From Montifringilla adamsi (lineage: Eukaryota; Chordata; Aves; Passeriformes; Passeridae), in assembly GCA_017590115.1 (NCBI GenBank), contig JAGGNK010006448.1, positions 8,542,099 through 8,606,098 of the forward strand: a stretch of 64,000 nt of DNA, read 5' to 3'. The notes under the pieces are model-generated. The model was not told where the DNA came from. It searched no databases and was given only the letters and a program-made list of their open reading frames with translations. The translations under genes and the position numbers were made by a program. Positions 26,064-38,734 of the stretch are shown piece after piece (the first letter of the stretch is position 1; each line of letters opens with the position of its first letter).

Positions 26064-26082
26064 CACACACACACCCACACAC
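26064..26082. repeat. Short (CA)n run with one interruption
   Basis: A CA dinucleotide run interrupted by one CCC. It is a short microsatellite. Confidence 0.8.
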
Positions 26083-29000
26083 TTTAGATAGTTGAGGGGG
26101 AGTTGTATATTTGTTACTATGACTTAGTTTTGCACAAAATTGGATCTTGTTTTAGGGGTGGGAGAATCAATATACAAATGTTATGATTTAAAAAATATTG
26201 TGATGAGAAGAAGCAGAGGCAAATACTTCTTCTATTAGCCATAGTCACGGAATTATTTGAGCTAGAAAAAATGGTGCTGGAACAGATGTTCTCATTCAGA
26301 AAAGAGTTCTTGAAGCTCAGAGAAATAAATTAGCCTATTCAGTTGTTCTATACACTGAAAAATAACCATTTAGCAAACTCTTCCCCTCCCACCCTTCATC
26401 CCTGCCTCCCATTCCAAGTACCTACAACACAAGTTTCAATTTTAATGAATAAATCGTAGCTTTCAGTAAGGCTTGAATCAGAGTATCAGCCTACTTAAAT
26501 TTAACACCGCTGCTTTAGAGAACCAAGAAACCTTTACCAGAGACAAGATGGATGGCTAAGGAGAGCATAATGTATTATGCACTGTAGCAGAAGGTGAACT
26601 TCTAAAGATAAGGAAAAAAAGCAGAAGCAGTTGTGGTTTGAAAGAGAGAGTGACAGTATTTTTCCGCCATCAGTGTGTGTCCTCTATATCGCCTCCACTG
26701 AATATGTTCACAGAAAATATTTGCTCCTCCAGATGTAGAAATAAATATTAGATAGGAAATGTCTTGATGATTAAAATGAGAACCAAAGATTTGAAAAGTT
26801 TGTAATAAAAGTACGCTGAGTAGTCATACACATTCAAGATTAGGCTCAGTCATAATAAGAAAGTGTCAGTTCTTATCTCATTAAAGATTCCTACTATTAA
26901 AACACACATTTTTTTGGTATATCCTGCTAGCAGAGATAAAATTGGTGCAGCTTAGAATACAATTTTGAAGAATCAGAAATTTACTCTGTTGCTTTTACAT
27001 CCTTTTTGAAGGCCAGTACTAGAGAGTGCCCTAAACAGGATGTTAGATATACTGATAGAGAAATAAATACGAACCATAAATTCACATCCATAGGAAAAGT
27101 CACAAATCATGATTATATCTTATCACAACACCTAGTATTATTGAATTAATAATAATTATAACTGAAAAATACTGTATATTTCTACTTGACTTTCCACAGA
27201 CTTTTGCTAGTTTGTTTTTCCCTCTCAGAGAATGATTTCCTCATTGGACCTGGCTGTCAAACAATTTTATAAAATTTTCAAGCTTGTATTCTAAGTTTTT
27301 CTGGTAAACACCATGCTTGTGTAATGGCAACCAGACTAGGGATGTCCCTTTCTCTAAGGCTTGTAATTGATCATGGTGGTTGAAACTAAAGCAATTTATT
27401 TGAAGGTATCTCTTCAATCATAATGGCTTCATTCTGTTTATCAATGACAGAGAAGATTAATTTATGGCATCAAAATGGCTTCTGAGGATTTTTTTTATTC
27501 AATATTGTTTTGCTGAAAAGGGAGGAAAAGGAGGAAGAAAGTGCAAGATTCAGAGGGACAAAACTAGGAATATTAAACAACATACAACTTATTTCATTTT
27601 ATATTTGTCTGGAACTGTAATAGACAGTCTCTGGTTTTGAGTATCAGGATGCAGATGAATGTCAATGTAGTGAGTAACAGAGATATAATACACAAACATC
27701 TCAATAGACTGAATTATGAATCAGAATATTTTAATTTAAGCCAAAATTGTCTGCACTTGAGGGTTAAACTTGACTAAAGATTTCAAATCTGTAAATATAT
27801 TCCTTTTACATCTACAGTATCATAGTATCTTTAAGAGTATTTTTTGTGATTAATATAATCCTGTCATTTGTTTATTATATGCTCCTTTCATTTGCTTACA
27901 TTACAGAGTATACTTTAACAGAGTATTACTACCATTTTGTATCAATCAAAACCCCCCAAATACAGCAGACAAATAAATAAAGAATGGGTTTTTGTACATT
28001 TCTTAGGGTACATACTGTAGGAGTGTCCATATCAAACAGCAGGTTCTTACCTGTGTTTAAAATAAAGAAAAATTGTAGAAATGTACATATGAAATAACAC
28101 ATGTATTACATTACTGAAAAATAAGAAAAGAAAAAAAACCCACCCAGAATTACTGTTAGGAAATCTTGAAATGACATTGCATTTGCAAAGAGAGAAAACT
28201 TGACAAAGGTAAGCAAATTTAATGGGATGATGTTATAAATTAATTGGACCTTGATGACAGTATTTCCCATGCTGGAAGCAAAGAAAACCTGTCACCTTTG
28301 AGAAAAAGGGGACTGGATTCTCATCCTGGGTGACCTTGAATAGAGACTTTTATTAGAAGAAAGATGAACATGATTTTTTAGGACACCTCTGCATAGCAAA
28401 ATAAAAGTGTGATCAAGAGTTAGCATAATTTTCCTGACTTCTACATCTTTCAATTTCAGCAATAAAGACATTAATATTTATGAATATACTGTGAGAAAGC
28501 AAATACTTCAGGATTAAAGTTTTTTCTTCATATTTTTATTTTATGACTATGTTTTAGTGTATGACAGTGGTGATAACCACTTATTCTGACAAGACTGTGA
28601 CTATGTGATATCTAAAATACATGGACTCATACTTCATTTCTCCACTGATTCAGTTGTTTCTGGAGCAGTCACCACCCATCACAACTTTTTTCAATTAGAT
28701 TCTGCAAGTTCCTATTCTCTCTGACAAAATAATAGTCAATAAACTTTCCATCACCTAGATATCACCTGTTTTATGCAGTATATACAACACATCTATACAC
28801 ATTGAATATATTTAATGTTCTGTAAAGCTCCTCATATATTTGATCTTAGATGTGCATTTTATATATTGCTACATCATGGCCATGTCTTGACAAAGAAACA
28901 AGTTATTTGGATCTTATGTGTTCCATAACTTATTTCCATATGTATATTCTATGTGGTAACATAGATACAGTGTATCATATAAACCATATATATGCTTTAT

Positions 29001-29356
29001 ATATAGTCTCCCTCTCTCTTTTATATATATATACAGTACAGTAACCTGTACTTTCCTATTTTCTTTCTTTAAGAAAAGTAATTACAATGAGAAATTCAAG
29101 CATAAAATAATGATCAACATTGTGGATTAAAAATTAACTTAGCATGCCGGTCAGGTGAACTCTTTAAAACCTGCTGATGAGAAAAATGATCAGATAAATA
29201 ATATAAAAATGAATAAATTGTTGACTGGAGGGCTAGAATCCATCTCATTGCATTTGTTTTCCTTCTTCCCCAACTTGCTTCTCAAAACTGTAACACCACT
29301 AAGTGGCTTGAGTAAACTGAAGATGCATTGTATTTGATTATTTCATATTTTTCATT

Positions 29357-29400
29357 AAAAAAAAAAAAAAGAAAAAGAAAAAAAAAAGAAAGAAAGAAAG
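29357..29400. repeat. Poly(A) / (GAAA)n tract
   Basis: A run of A followed by GA-spaced A blocks ending in a short GAAA microsatellite. It lies 130 bases before the following LTR and does not look like a tail of a recognisable retrocopy. Confidence 0.9.
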
Positions 29401-29475
29401 ATTTGAACTCCGAACATGTTAACGTGGTTTGGTTAGAGAGGATGACTCAGTGCTCACTTGCTGCCATCTGCTGCC

Positions 29476-29493
29476 TTTTTTTTTTTTTTTTTT
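29476..29493. repeat. Poly(T) run
   Basis: An 18-base T-run, 38 bases upstream of the LTR start. Paired with the A-rich tract at 29357-29400 it could form a long AT foldback, but the spacer is ordinary sequence. Confidence 0.9.
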
Positions 29494-29530
29494 GCAAACC
29501 CTGATGTCCTTCAAGCTATTCAACACCAGG

Positions 29531-30210
29531 TGTTAGTGGGTTTACATGGCAAGGTTTTGACAGCACGAGAGCTACAGGCTACAGGCATGGCAGCTGTAAG
29601 TAGAGGTCAGAAGCTGTTCTCATGTCCAAAAGAGCCAGTTCCAGCCAGCTCCAAGATGGACCTCAGAAAAATGAAACAATCAGAAATTTTGGTGGCACTT
29701 CTACAATGACATATTCAAGGGTAAAAACTGCCCTAAAACAGCAGATGGGAGAGAGGAATGGTAAAATTTGAGGGAAATAACCCTGCAGATACCAGGGTCA
29801 TTGAAGAAGGAAGGGGAGGAGGTGTTCCAGGTGCCAGAGCAGAGATTCCCCAGCAGCCCATGGAGACCGTGCTTATGCAGGTTGTTCCCCTGCACACCAT
29901 AGAGGTCTACAGTGAAGCAGAGAAATTGGTAGTGAGGTTGAGCCCAGGAACAAGCAAGGAGTCAGGGGATGGTGTTTTCAGATTTGTTCTTATTTCTCAT
30001 TATTCTATTCTGATTTGGTTGACAATAAACTGAATTAATTTCCCCTAGCAGAGTTTGGTTTTGTCTGTGATGGCAGTTGGTGAGTGATCTCCCTGTCCTT
30101 ATCCTGACTCATGAACTTTTCACTGTAATTTCTCTTCTCTGTCCAGTTAAGGAAGGGGAGTGAGAGAGCAGCTTGTTGCACACCTGACAGTCAGCCAAGG
30201 GCAACCACCG
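29531..30210 (+). mobile_element. Solo LTR of an avian endogenous retrovirus (family B), sense
   Basis: It starts with 'tgttagtgggtttacatggc' (29531), followed by 'aaggttttgacagc'. Diagnostic inner blocks are 'ccagctccaagatggacct' (29645-29663), 'gtgccagagcagagattccc' (29832) and 'cagcccatggaga' (about 29854). The polyadenylation hexamer comes next, then 'ttggtgagtgatctccctgt' (30077) and 'gggagtgagagagcagct' (about 30157). The end is near 'cagccaagggcaacca' (30193-30208). At about 680 bases it is shorter than the roughly 1 kb antisense copy at 41758-42797; the middle block rich in 'gctggagcag'-type repeats is largely missing. No internal viral genes flank it. Frames of 83 and 91 codons inside are LTR sequence. 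Confidence 0.87.
30024..30029 (+). promoter_or_regulatory. AATAAA polyadenylation signal of the LTR
   Basis: A canonical AATAAA lies at the R/U5 position expected for this LTR family, followed by the family's 'ctgaattaatttcccc' stretch. It could still serve as a cryptic poly(A) site for a transcript crossing on the plus strand. Confidence 0.6.
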
Positions 30211-32455
30211 TTATATATTTTCGTTTTGTGTAGTGCAAAATGGGTATGGAGGTTCTTGCTTTCAAGGAAAATTTGAATTTAATTAACAAATTTAAACACA
30301 TTAATGCCATAAAGAAGCCTTTTGTGCTACTATATTCTTTAATCTGTGTTTTAAATGAGAAACAAATGTAAGGTAATTCCAAATATATTCTTTCAGTGTT
30401 CAAGAAAAATGTTATATGCCACTACTGAATCATGGAGTTTTTAAGGGATTTTACTCAAGAAACATTTTATTGTTACCACAATAAAAATTTAATACCACAG
30501 TTAAAAATTTAATACCCCCTCTGGCTATGTACATTTTATTTGCATTTGAAAATAAACTAATTCTTTTGCCATCTTATCAGGGCTTTGTAAGAAAGATCAA
30601 TTTTTCTGTTAATCAATGTATTTTTGTTTAATATTTATTACTTTAATTAAGGTCATTAATTCTAAATATTTATAGCAAAATTCAATTATACCGACTTAGT
30701 ATTCAACACGACATATGTAGTTAATGCCTGTACAATAGAATGGTGTCAGAACCTTCAGAAATATTTTGTTGCTTGTCTTCTGTTGATGGTCTGAAGAATT
30801 AAATGCTGGTATGTCAAGTGTTTCATCTGAAACCGCAGAAGAATAAATGGAATTTCTCTGCTCAGATGATTTGCATCAAAGAACTCAAAGCCACTGTCAG
30901 TATGCTAATCTTAAAGGCTCCACACTGGCAAATGAAACAAGACTCTATTCAGGCACAGGAAGATGCTTTTCCATGGTGTTTGGATCTAGCTAGTCCTTTT
31001 CTAGACAGGGCTTGGGAACAATTAAAGAGGTAGCACTCACTCTATCAAATAGACAGCATGAGTAGGGCCATCCTGCTCTTAAGGGAATAAGTTCAATCAC
31101 AAAGCTGTAATCTATGGCCTAATTCCTGTCCCTAGGGATAGAGAAAGGGCCTGACTGGGATTTATTTATATCACAGTTTTATTCAAGATGATGCAATTTC
31201 CAGTACATTAATTACTACCGACTCTGTGCAATTAATTTGAAACTAGATTCGTGGAAGAATCAGCCAATCAAAGGAGTCTAGAGATCTTTTAGATGACAGA
31301 CATGACTAGTTCAAATTGAGGGAACCTGAAAAATTCCCTAGACTTCATTGAATATATTGATTATATCTCCTTACACTATTACAATTCCTCACTTACATGC
31401 TCCTATTTATCCATGCTGACGAATCTGTATCAGCACCTGAATCCCACCCAAATCTCTGAAGTGTAAAGGTATTTTCAATATATATTTCAGTCAGTGGTAC
31501 TGGGATTAGTGTTTATGATTATTCATCCCACTACAGTTTACTCAAACTGATTTCCACTTCTAATCTCCACAGTTATCATGGTGGAGTGTATTGTAGACCA
31601 TCCAACCAGAAAGAAGAGAAAGAAAATATTCTATAGTTAGAACTCCTCAAACATTGTGAAATTATTCAGAAAATTTCTCAATTGAAGCACATGGAAATCT
31701 ATTTGTGCACTAAATTACATATAATATTATTCACTTATTAACATATGTTATTTCCTAGAGTATTCTGACCCGGAAAAGCAAATAAGCACATATGGAAGGA
31801 AGAAGCATGTAGATAACCTATAAGGTCTATATGAACTGGAGGCTGACTAACAGAAAGGCATTTTTAACTCCAAAGAAAGCTATAGCTAATGAATGATACC
31901 TTGTAAAATGTTCAGAAATCAGTGCAGTTCTGGAGGAAGTTGAAGAAATCAAAGATTGAAATTGTTTCATTCATGTCAAATCCTCTTACTGATGAGAAAA
32001 TAATCAGTTTTGAGGCCTTTGAGATTTACATGAAATATACTGCTTCCTGGTTGTTTAGAGAACAAGCAGGATAGTGCCGCATAAAACCATAAAACTGACT
32101 GCACACTTAGGGATAAAAGGTGGCTGAAAGGATTTGCATCGTGTGTTTATACACTTAAGATTTTTCAGTCACATAGCTCTGTATGTCTGAATCCTATTGA
32201 TTCTGAAAAATTCTGTGTTTCATCCACCTCTTTTTTCATATAGACTAAGAATAAAAAACTTGCCTAATGAATTGCATAAATTACCTCTTATAATAATTGT
32301 AAAACCCGTAAAAACCTGCTGTCCCAAAAGGCAAGGTCTTAACATATAAATACATGGGAGCCAATACCTTAATAGGCATTACTATCTCTTGCAATATAAT
32401 TTATGGATGAATTTTGATTTCACAGTGATGCCAGCTGTAATTGTAGGACTGTGGG

Positions 32456-32495
32456 TTTTTTTTTTTTTTTTTTTGTTTTGTTTTGTTTTTTTTTT
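32456..32495. repeat. T-rich low-complexity run
   Basis: A T-run interrupted by GTTTT units. It is simple low-complexity sequence. Confidence 0.9.
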
Positions 32496-33599
32496 GAAAT
32501 TAATTTGTGGCATGAGGGAATGATCTGACCAAAAAAAGAAGTAAACTTTCCAGTCTCTCAGATATCATCTGGACTTGGCAGCAATACAGTAATATTACTT
32601 TGAAGTCTGTAATTACTAATATATTTGTGAAGGTAGGAAATAAGACTTATCTCTCTAAAGATCAAATGTTTGCACTGGAAAGAACAAACTATAACAGTAA
32701 TAAAATACTGCTTGACTAAAATGAAAAATAAAAAAGGAAAGAGAAGAACTTTTTGAGTGACTACTCAATTATTTCTTATTTTCATGACATGAAATAGGAT
32801 GAGTCTTACAAAAGAAATCCAACAACTTTGTGAAAAACAGGTAATTCAATTAAAGAAAGTGCTAAACTTGTTTTTTTGACACTCTATTTTCATACTTCAA
32901 AGTTGTGACAAAATGTAGCAGCTCTACATTATATGGAATAGCTTATTAAAAAGAGTTCGAAGACACTGATATTCTGCACATAAAGCAATTTTATAAGTTT
33001 TATCTAAATCAGAAGGAACAATTGCTATAAAATACTTAATTAAATTTAAAACATTAAGTATAAAATAAAATGCAACTTCTGCAATTTTGTATATGCTTCT
33101 GTTTCTTTATCCAAACTTTTAACCAATTACTTTTTGAATACTGACAGACTTCTATCTTTTCTGTTCCGCCATGAAACCCTATAATAGTCAAAGAAGAAAG
33201 TCTTTAACTGTATCTTTATTCAAGACATTGTGTCGTCTGGAGATGAGATACCAAAGAAATTGTCTCAGTTTAAAAAGTCAAAACAGTAAGACATAATAGC
33301 TATATATGTGAACTCTCTACATCCTGTACGAACTGCCTCTGGTTGTCAAGTGCTAATTCCTTCTGTCTCAACATTTTTCCTTCTACTGATATTTGTTCTT
33401 TCTTTCAATGTGTTTGAGTTATTACAGGCTGGCTGGTTCTCAGGACACTGTCTACATCATATTTATTTTCAGAGTTAGTTATATGGAAATCAATGCATAT
33501 AAATCATCCTTCAATTCACCATTTTATTATGAATACCAACAATGTTATTTCAGCAGACTGGTTTGTTAACTCCAAAAAATATATTGATTTTTGCTTGTT

Positions 33600-33790
33600 A
33601 AAGGTGAGGAACTGTAGGCTTTAGGTACTAAGGTCAAATTCTGCCCCCATTTAGAAGCGTATAACAGGATTGAAGGTTGTGGTGTAAAGCCTGTGCACTG
33701 CCTATGTGACACAACACTGACTTCAAGTAAAATCAGGTTGTTCATGTTCCCTGAGTATTTAAACCCTGGCCTATCTTCTGAGTAACAAAA
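33600..33790 (-). repeat. Possible very old amniote interspersed repeat
   Basis: The minus strand contains 'gggggcagaatttgacct' (about 33630-33648) and 'acttgaagtcagtgttgtg' (about 33710-33730). These resemble the 'cagaatttggcc' and 'tgacttcaatgg' phrases of ancient repeats scattered through turtle, crocodile and bird genomes. The match is loose and the class unknown. Confidence 0.3.
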
Positions 33791-36639
33791 GTGTAAATGA
33801 ACATCAGTAATGGTGGAAACTTTGGTAGAATAGAAAGTTTTTTGAAATATTCTGCATAAGTACTGTGGTCTCTGAGCAAACCATGACAATGCAGGCTCAC
33901 TGACTTTAACCACATGAAGTGACCTTCATTTTGGGAAAAGAATGTTACAAAAATCTCAGGAGCAGCATTTTGACATGTTTTTTCCTCTCCAGTAAATGAT
34001 AGTTTTTCATCTGATTGTTACCTCTATGCAGATAAAATATCAATAATATGGCAACACAAATCATAGATTTGTTTAACTATTTACCAATCAATATCTGAAA
34101 ATTAAGTTATACATCAATAGTAAAAGCCATATTACAACTTGTTAGCATGTGGAAAAAAGAAACCTCTTTGCATCTCAGTAAAGTAAGATTCTATGATTTC
34201 AAGAACTGAAAGAGACCCTAACATGAAAGATGACATGTTCAATAATAATTTTTCAGGAGTCATTATGGAGTATAAAAATTTGGAGTATATGAATAAGATG
34301 AGGTTAAAGCCAAGTATTTTATTTTAAGGACAATATTGTGAAGACAATCCATATAATATCTGTAAAACCTGGAACAGTTCTGAATTCTCCCATATCCTTT
34401 AAAATGTCTTGCACTCACTCACCTCTAAACTGAAGTGGAAAGAATAAACCAGAGCTGTAGCCTTGAGTTAGAAAACTCTTTAAAATATTTAGATGTTTGA
34501 AACAATGCTCAACTATTAAATGATGAGAAAACAAGGTAGAAGATCTCACCAGTAAAAATAATAAAAGCTGGCACTACTATAGAAAGTAGTTTAAATTATC
34601 ATGCTTCACCTTTCCCAGAATTCTGTTATAGCTGTAATATCATTTAAGTAGGTGTCAGGTGTCAGTGAAGAAATAGAAAATTAAACCTGCTTAGTCTGAT
34701 TCATAACAGGTAAGGTTACACTAAGCAATGCCAGTGAAGGTTCCAATTCATCTAACACTGCACAGGAGCATTTTATCAGCACTCACACAATCAGTTACAG
34801 CTGACACACAGCTGCTTTTTATAGTCTCTTTCCTATCATGTCTCTTTTACAGCATCCTTACAGCATGCTTACGCATCAAATATTGCTGTACATTTTGCAT
34901 AATATTAGCATGAAAAATTTCCAAACTCTAAGGGATCCTGCCTTTATTAGATTTTCTCTTTGTCTTCTACAGTGTGTGACACTTCAGTGAAACACTTAAT
35001 TCGGAAATAACATGTTCTAGTATAAAATAGTAAATTGAAGTAAATGAAATAATTTATTATCATTATCAAGAATTCAATAGGTGTTCCTTGATGTGAGTTA
35101 GAAAACTGTACAAAAATCCAAGCTCTTAGTCACCACAGTCATTTTAATCAACCAATCTTCTCACTAAAACCGTTTTCTCTATTTGCTTGATCCAACGCTT
35201 ATTTTAGACAAAGTTCCTGGTATCCTTAATGATGAAATGTTATATCCTTTCCTGGGTCAACATTTATTTAATATGTCAGCACATAAAGGAAACTGTGTGA
35301 AGAAACTGTACTTCTTACTCTGGTGCTCGTTGAAAAGTTCATATAATATTGGCAGAATAATGATTGGGAAATAAAGCCATACTAATATATCAACTAAAAA
35401 TGTACCTGAGTACAGAGGGCTGTACCCTCAGTATTAACAAAATTATGAAACAGTCATAAGAGTGGTCACTTTTAAAGGAAGTTGACTTCTGTAAACTTAA
35501 TGGTCAAGGGATTTCTTCTCTTCCATTTCCTTGCTGCTGTTCCTGTTTGCACGTCCATCCAGTAGCAAGGTAGAACATGTATGCCGGATACAGTCATACA
35601 CACTCACAGTAAACACACAGCACTTGTATAGATTATGTATGCACAATACCCCCGGTCCCTTCCTTCCAGCTGAGCAGGGTGCAAGTTCATGAGTCAACTT
35701 AAACACATTAGCTTTTGATTTCCCAAATTCATTCCCAATTTTTTGGAACACTCAAACACTCTAGACTCTGTTTATACAGGCTCCAGATTCAACCTCAAGT
35801 CTTTCCAGACTGTGTCTTCCTCCTACTTTGCCAGCTGGTGTAGGTTGAGGATAACTAGCAAATCAAACACACAGTATGGAGAGCAATATCATACCCCAAG
35901 TAGGAATATAAATTAATAATTAAACATGACAGACTGCACTGATCAGGAACAGTGCTTGGCCATACAAGCATATTTATCAGCAGCATATTTACATCTGTAT
36001 GGCCCCTTTTATCCTTTTTCCATTTTCACACACTCATTCCCAACCCCACAATCCACCTTGATCCCTCCTTTTGACTTTTTATCTGAACATCCCATGTTGT
36101 GCACATTTGCTCCAATAGATAAATTTCCTGTATTGAATTTTAGGTAATCACACAAGTAATCACAGACTTCCTTAATAATCTTATGAGACCTATGATCATT
36201 TCCCCCCCTATCTTTCTTACCAGCTACAAAATTCTGGCTCAACATCTATAAGACTACAGTTGAGAGATTGCCTCAATGGCACTTCAGTCAGTAAGCTGAG
36301 AGCAGTGATGTTTGAAAATATATGTATATATATAAAAAATTCTCACTAGGTTTCACTTTTCAGGGATTCATTTGAAAAACTTAGTCAGGTGATTCATTAC
36401 CTACTTCTGAATACTGGTGAATTGATTTTCCAAGTTAGCAGACAAATTTTCCACTTAAGCTGTTTTAGGAGGTTGTAGTCCCGCTTCAATGTTAGCCTTT
36501 CATTCACATCTACTGGAATTTCACAGAGACAGAGGAATTCTCTCAGTGATACCCAAGTATAAACAGAAAGTCTTTTTCTCTGTAGCACTTTAAAAACATG
36601 GAGCTACTCCTTTGGAGGACATAGTTAGGATTTTCCTTA

Positions 36640-37085
36640 ATAGCACTGCTTTATAAAGAACTTGAAGGGTGAGATTCACTTTTAACATGTAGGTGCCTAT
36701 ATCTAGGTATCTAAAGGTGCACATCTACAAATATAATTCAAATTAAATAGATTCTGTCCATTTACTGTATGGAATCTGTGGAAACCTTGAGCTCAGTTTA
36801 GACACCTGCAGTTTGTCTAATAAAAACCCTTGTAACAAGCCATTGCCTGTGTTCACATAGTATTATCCTCACTTGCCAAAATAGAGTCATTCAAGAAGTC
36901 TCTACGGCATCCCTCCTGGTTTCCAGGTGTGGAGACAGAAAGGAAAGAATCTCTGCTATGTCCTAAGGCTTGTCAAATATCCCTGTACTGCAAGCTTGGG
37001 CATCCTACGTTCAGAGACCATGGAGTGCCTAACTGTGTCAACGGCATTAACTTTCCCAGGGACTAAATTAAGCAGCCTGAATCAC
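36640..37085. repeat. Possible very old amniote interspersed repeat
   Basis: It contains 'taggtgcctatatctaggta' (36690-36709) and, further on, 'gcctaactgtgtcaacgg' (about 37027-37044). These are similar in style to the 'taggcacctaa' family of ancient repeats seen in reptiles and birds. The stretch is less AT-rich than its flanks. The assignment is tentative and the orientation undecided. Confidence 0.27.
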
Positions 37086-38734
37086 ATACTGTAGTGTGGA
37101 ATTATTGCTCATTGTTTATTGAGAATGAAGTACAAGATAATACCATTCAGAATTTTATTTGTGTTGCCCAAAGCACTGACATCACAGAAATCATTGCTAA
37201 GATTCAAGATGAATTATTTAAATAGAGGCTGGGAAAGAAGCCTAGAAACAATAACATTTTTTAAAAGTACAACAATCTAAAAAAACAAATTCTAAAAAAA
37301 AGGGGAATATGAAATTAGCTGTCTATTGAAATAAACAATGAAAATTGGCATGTATTTCACAAATGTACTCATATTGTGTTTACATAGTCACATTTTTTGT
37401 GTGAGAGAGAAAAATTTAGAAAATTTATATTGGAAAAGAACATTTTTTTATTTCAAAGGATTATTATTTTATTTACTTCTTTATTTATTATTGGTTTTTA
37501 TTTTAAAAGTTTCTTCTTATACACAAAGATGGATAGTAATGAAAAAGTAAAGAGTAGACTTTATGAAATAAAATAATTTTTCCCTGAAGGATTTGTCCAA
37601 AATAAATTAAACTTTATATACACTTGAGTACAAAATTTGAAATGGATGACCAAACATTGTATTGTGTTAACTGGAAGTGTTTTCTGACTGTCTTCCTAGC
37701 TACTATTTGCTACTGTATCTGAGGTCAGCACTTTATTATCTGCTTAGGAGTCAGTATTCTAGGAATAAAAGCAATCATTTAAAGAGAAAAACCTATCATA
37801 CAAGAGCCAAAAAAATTAAAACCCCAAATTTTAGGGTAATAATAATACAAATTTTGTTCTAGAGTTTGAAAATATATTCAACAATATATATCTCTATTTT
37901 TTTCCTCTGGTGATCTACACATCTTTTGCATCATGATCGTAATGACTGATGCTTTTAACTTCATCTGTCCTTCACAGACTGCAGTGTAGCTATATATATC
38001 CAGGCTTGTAATTTAGATGGCACTTACATTCGATGGCAAAAATATGGTTCTTGTCAGGAATGATTCACCAAACTTATTTTAGTTGTTTATGCAAATATGA
38101 CATCAAAGTCATTCTGGAAGTTCTTGTTTCTGCCCTTCAACCACATAGGGAGTTCATACAGTCAACTGAAATGGTGGCATCTGTTTTTTTAGGCTTCTGA
38201 AGTCAGAGAGAATGAAGTACTTTATCAGGAACAATGTGGCTCCATACTGCTGTAAAGTAGGAATATACTACTCCTCCATGGTGGGTAAAAAGAGTTTTGT
38301 TTTCTGTCAGGGAACAGCTACGAATGAACAAGTTGCACTCCATTCCTTAAGACAAGTCTGTATCAAAGGTTTTAACATAGGGCAAGGAAGAGAAAAGAGC
38401 CTGGATTGAACAAGGAATGATATTTAAAAAAGAAGAATATAGTTGAGTTGTAAACTCAAAGAAGCGAGTCAATGCTAAATTGATAAGTATTGATCCATTC
38501 TGTTTATGAAATTATTTGCACATGACTATAAAGTGATTGCTGAGATATTATTCAGAGATGGCTAATGGCTGTAAGTGAAAATGAGGTGACAGATCTTTTA
38601 AAAAATATTAAAAACATTTTTATTCTTGTATAAATTGGATACATATCAATCCTGGAATGACTTTATGATGCTGAATTGTATCCCCATTCATCTGTTTACC
38701 CCAAAAATAAGTTTTGCACCTTTAAAACTAGATC

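Larger units (their letters stand above)
24214..29530. other. AT-rich unique sequence without genes
   Basis: No gene is supportable across about 5.3 kb; the longest open frame is 93 codons (25646-25927, minus) and shows no domain. Simple repeats are a TA/TG-rich stretch (24899-24941), a (CA)n run (26064-26082) and the A/GAAA tract at 29357-29400. The stretch at about 28190-28330 is a candidate conserved non-coding element. Confidence 0.5.
30211..38734. other. Long AT-rich unique stretch without genes
   Basis: About 8.5 kb with no supportable gene. The longest open frame (115 codons, 33566-33913, minus) overlaps a possible ancient repeat. Other content noted: a T/GT-rich run at 32456-32495, two possible old amniote repeats (33600-33790, 36640-37085), and an octamer plus TCF-like motif pair near 38089-38108. 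A block at about 35500-35870 is less AT-rich but unrecognised. Confidence 0.5.

Noticed and set aside
30803..31033. 76-codon plus-strand frame considered as an exon
   Set aside because: It lacks a convincing acceptor/donor pair, and the codon pattern is not distinct from neighbouring non-coding sequence.
33566..33913. 115-codon minus-strand open frame
   Set aside because: No domain, and it overlaps a possible ancient repeat. No splice or promoter context supports a gene.
34190..34260. 'gattctatgattt' followed by 'gaaagagaccc', considered as a CR1 end
   Set aside because: The tail orientation (ATTCTATG) and the following body text (like a reversed CR1 end) contradict each other, so a CR1 is not supported.
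35500..35870. Less AT-rich block considered as another LTR
   Set aside because: No terminal blocks, poly(A) signal or family text could be recognised.
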